Shown here: positions 63,469 through 64,000 of the stretch, in pieces | Layout of the letters: each line of letters opens with the position of its first letter | How positions within the stretch are numbered: position 1 is the first letter of the stretch | Assembly: GCF_017654505.1 (NCBI RefSeq) | Contig: NC_054547.1 | Span: forward strand, 30,257,846-30,321,845 | Source: Polyodon spathula | Lineage: Eukaryota; Chordata; Actinopteri; Acipenseriformes; Polyodontidae | Length of the DNA stretch: 64,000 nt | Reading direction: 5' to 3' | Notes under the pieces: model-generated | The model's database searches: none | What the model was told of the DNA's origin: nothing | The model's input: only the letters and a program-made list of their open reading frames with translations | Position numbers and translations under genes: made by a program

Positions 63469-64000
63469 TTACATTACAGGCTGTGGCTAGGTGAAAAGCT
63501 GCACTAAAGTTTATTAATATTACATTCTGTTAACAAATGGAAATGCATCTACTTCACTAGAGTTGTTACCGGGTTGCTTATATTGAAAAAGCTATACAGT
63601 ACCATAGTTATCATTTAACATGCTTTTAGTCTCTTTGTAATGTAATGCTAGCAGATCAGACAGTAAGTTGCATTCATCCATTGCTTGTTCTCTAAAAGTC
63701 ATTCTCAGCACCATTCTGACATACAACTTTTACGTGCAAGCTGGAATTGGATTATTCAGAATAACAAAACTGCATCACTGAGACAATGACCATTACCTTA
63801 CCCTTGCCAAAGCATGCATTAGAGTTGCATTTCCCACACGTGGGTTGTTTTTAGAAAGTAAGCCTTTATTTCATTTTGAACAGTACCTTGAGAATTGTTT
63901 GATGGAACAGGTACATTTTTGGCCTTATAACAGAGATTTTATTTACAGTAGCAAACTTGGTGGCCAATTTGCTTAATTGAGTTAAGATTTAGATACCTCA

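Overview
This window is vertebrate nuclear DNA with a low density of coding sequence. It is AT-rich, full of microsatellites and poly-A tracts, and packed with decayed transposons. The host is very probably a ray-finned fish. The best clue is a set of interspersed tails reading 'cataagaacataagaa...ggcccacc' on one strand and 'ggcca...cttatgttctt' on the other, together with tRNA-headed SINEs. From memory both are typical of early-branching ray-finned fishes such as sturgeon or paddlefish, but the species is inference.

The only host gene I can support is a neuroligin, transcribed on the minus strand. A 153-bp exon at 53641-53793 encodes the cholinesterase-fold segment with [12 protein letters not shown] and [19 protein letters not shown] 60-bp exon at 56460-56519 encodes the 20-residue splice-site-A insert starting GPLTKK and ending EDE, which is closest to neuroligin-1. 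Both exons have AG/GT borders and matching phase. An RBFOX motif (TGCATG) lies 25 nt inside the intron after the alternative exon, whose donor is weak. Everything to the left of 53640 appears to be the next intron (more than 53 kb), and everything to the right of 56519 the upstream intron. I could not find the first splice-A exon or any further neuroligin exon.

The introns read as a transposon archive. From left to right: a degenerate Tc1 element (1.6-3.1 kb); LTR-like elements at 10.2, 11.1, 15.9, 37.7 and 40.2 kb; hAT non-autonomous elements at 12.1 and 46.8 kb and possibly 42.4 kb; a reverse-transcriptase relic of a non-LTR retrotransposon (23.5-24.2 kb); a hAT transposase pseudogene (27.4-28.5 kb); a 377-bp non-autonomous Helitron (29.0 kb); a solo LTR with an exact 5-bp target duplication (30.7-31.4 kb); a Tc1/mariner MITE (36.7 kb); a 173-bp foldback element with a 10-bp target duplication (39.5 kb); and three copies of one tRNA-SINE family (46.4, 52.0 and 61.5 kb).

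The most unusual pattern is that five LTR-like elements carry a hairpin with an AT-rich or short loop immediately upstream of a TATA-like box. The stem sequences differ from copy to copy while pairing is kept. I flag this as the best candidate for something undescribed. All repeat-family names come from reading the sequence; no database search was possible.
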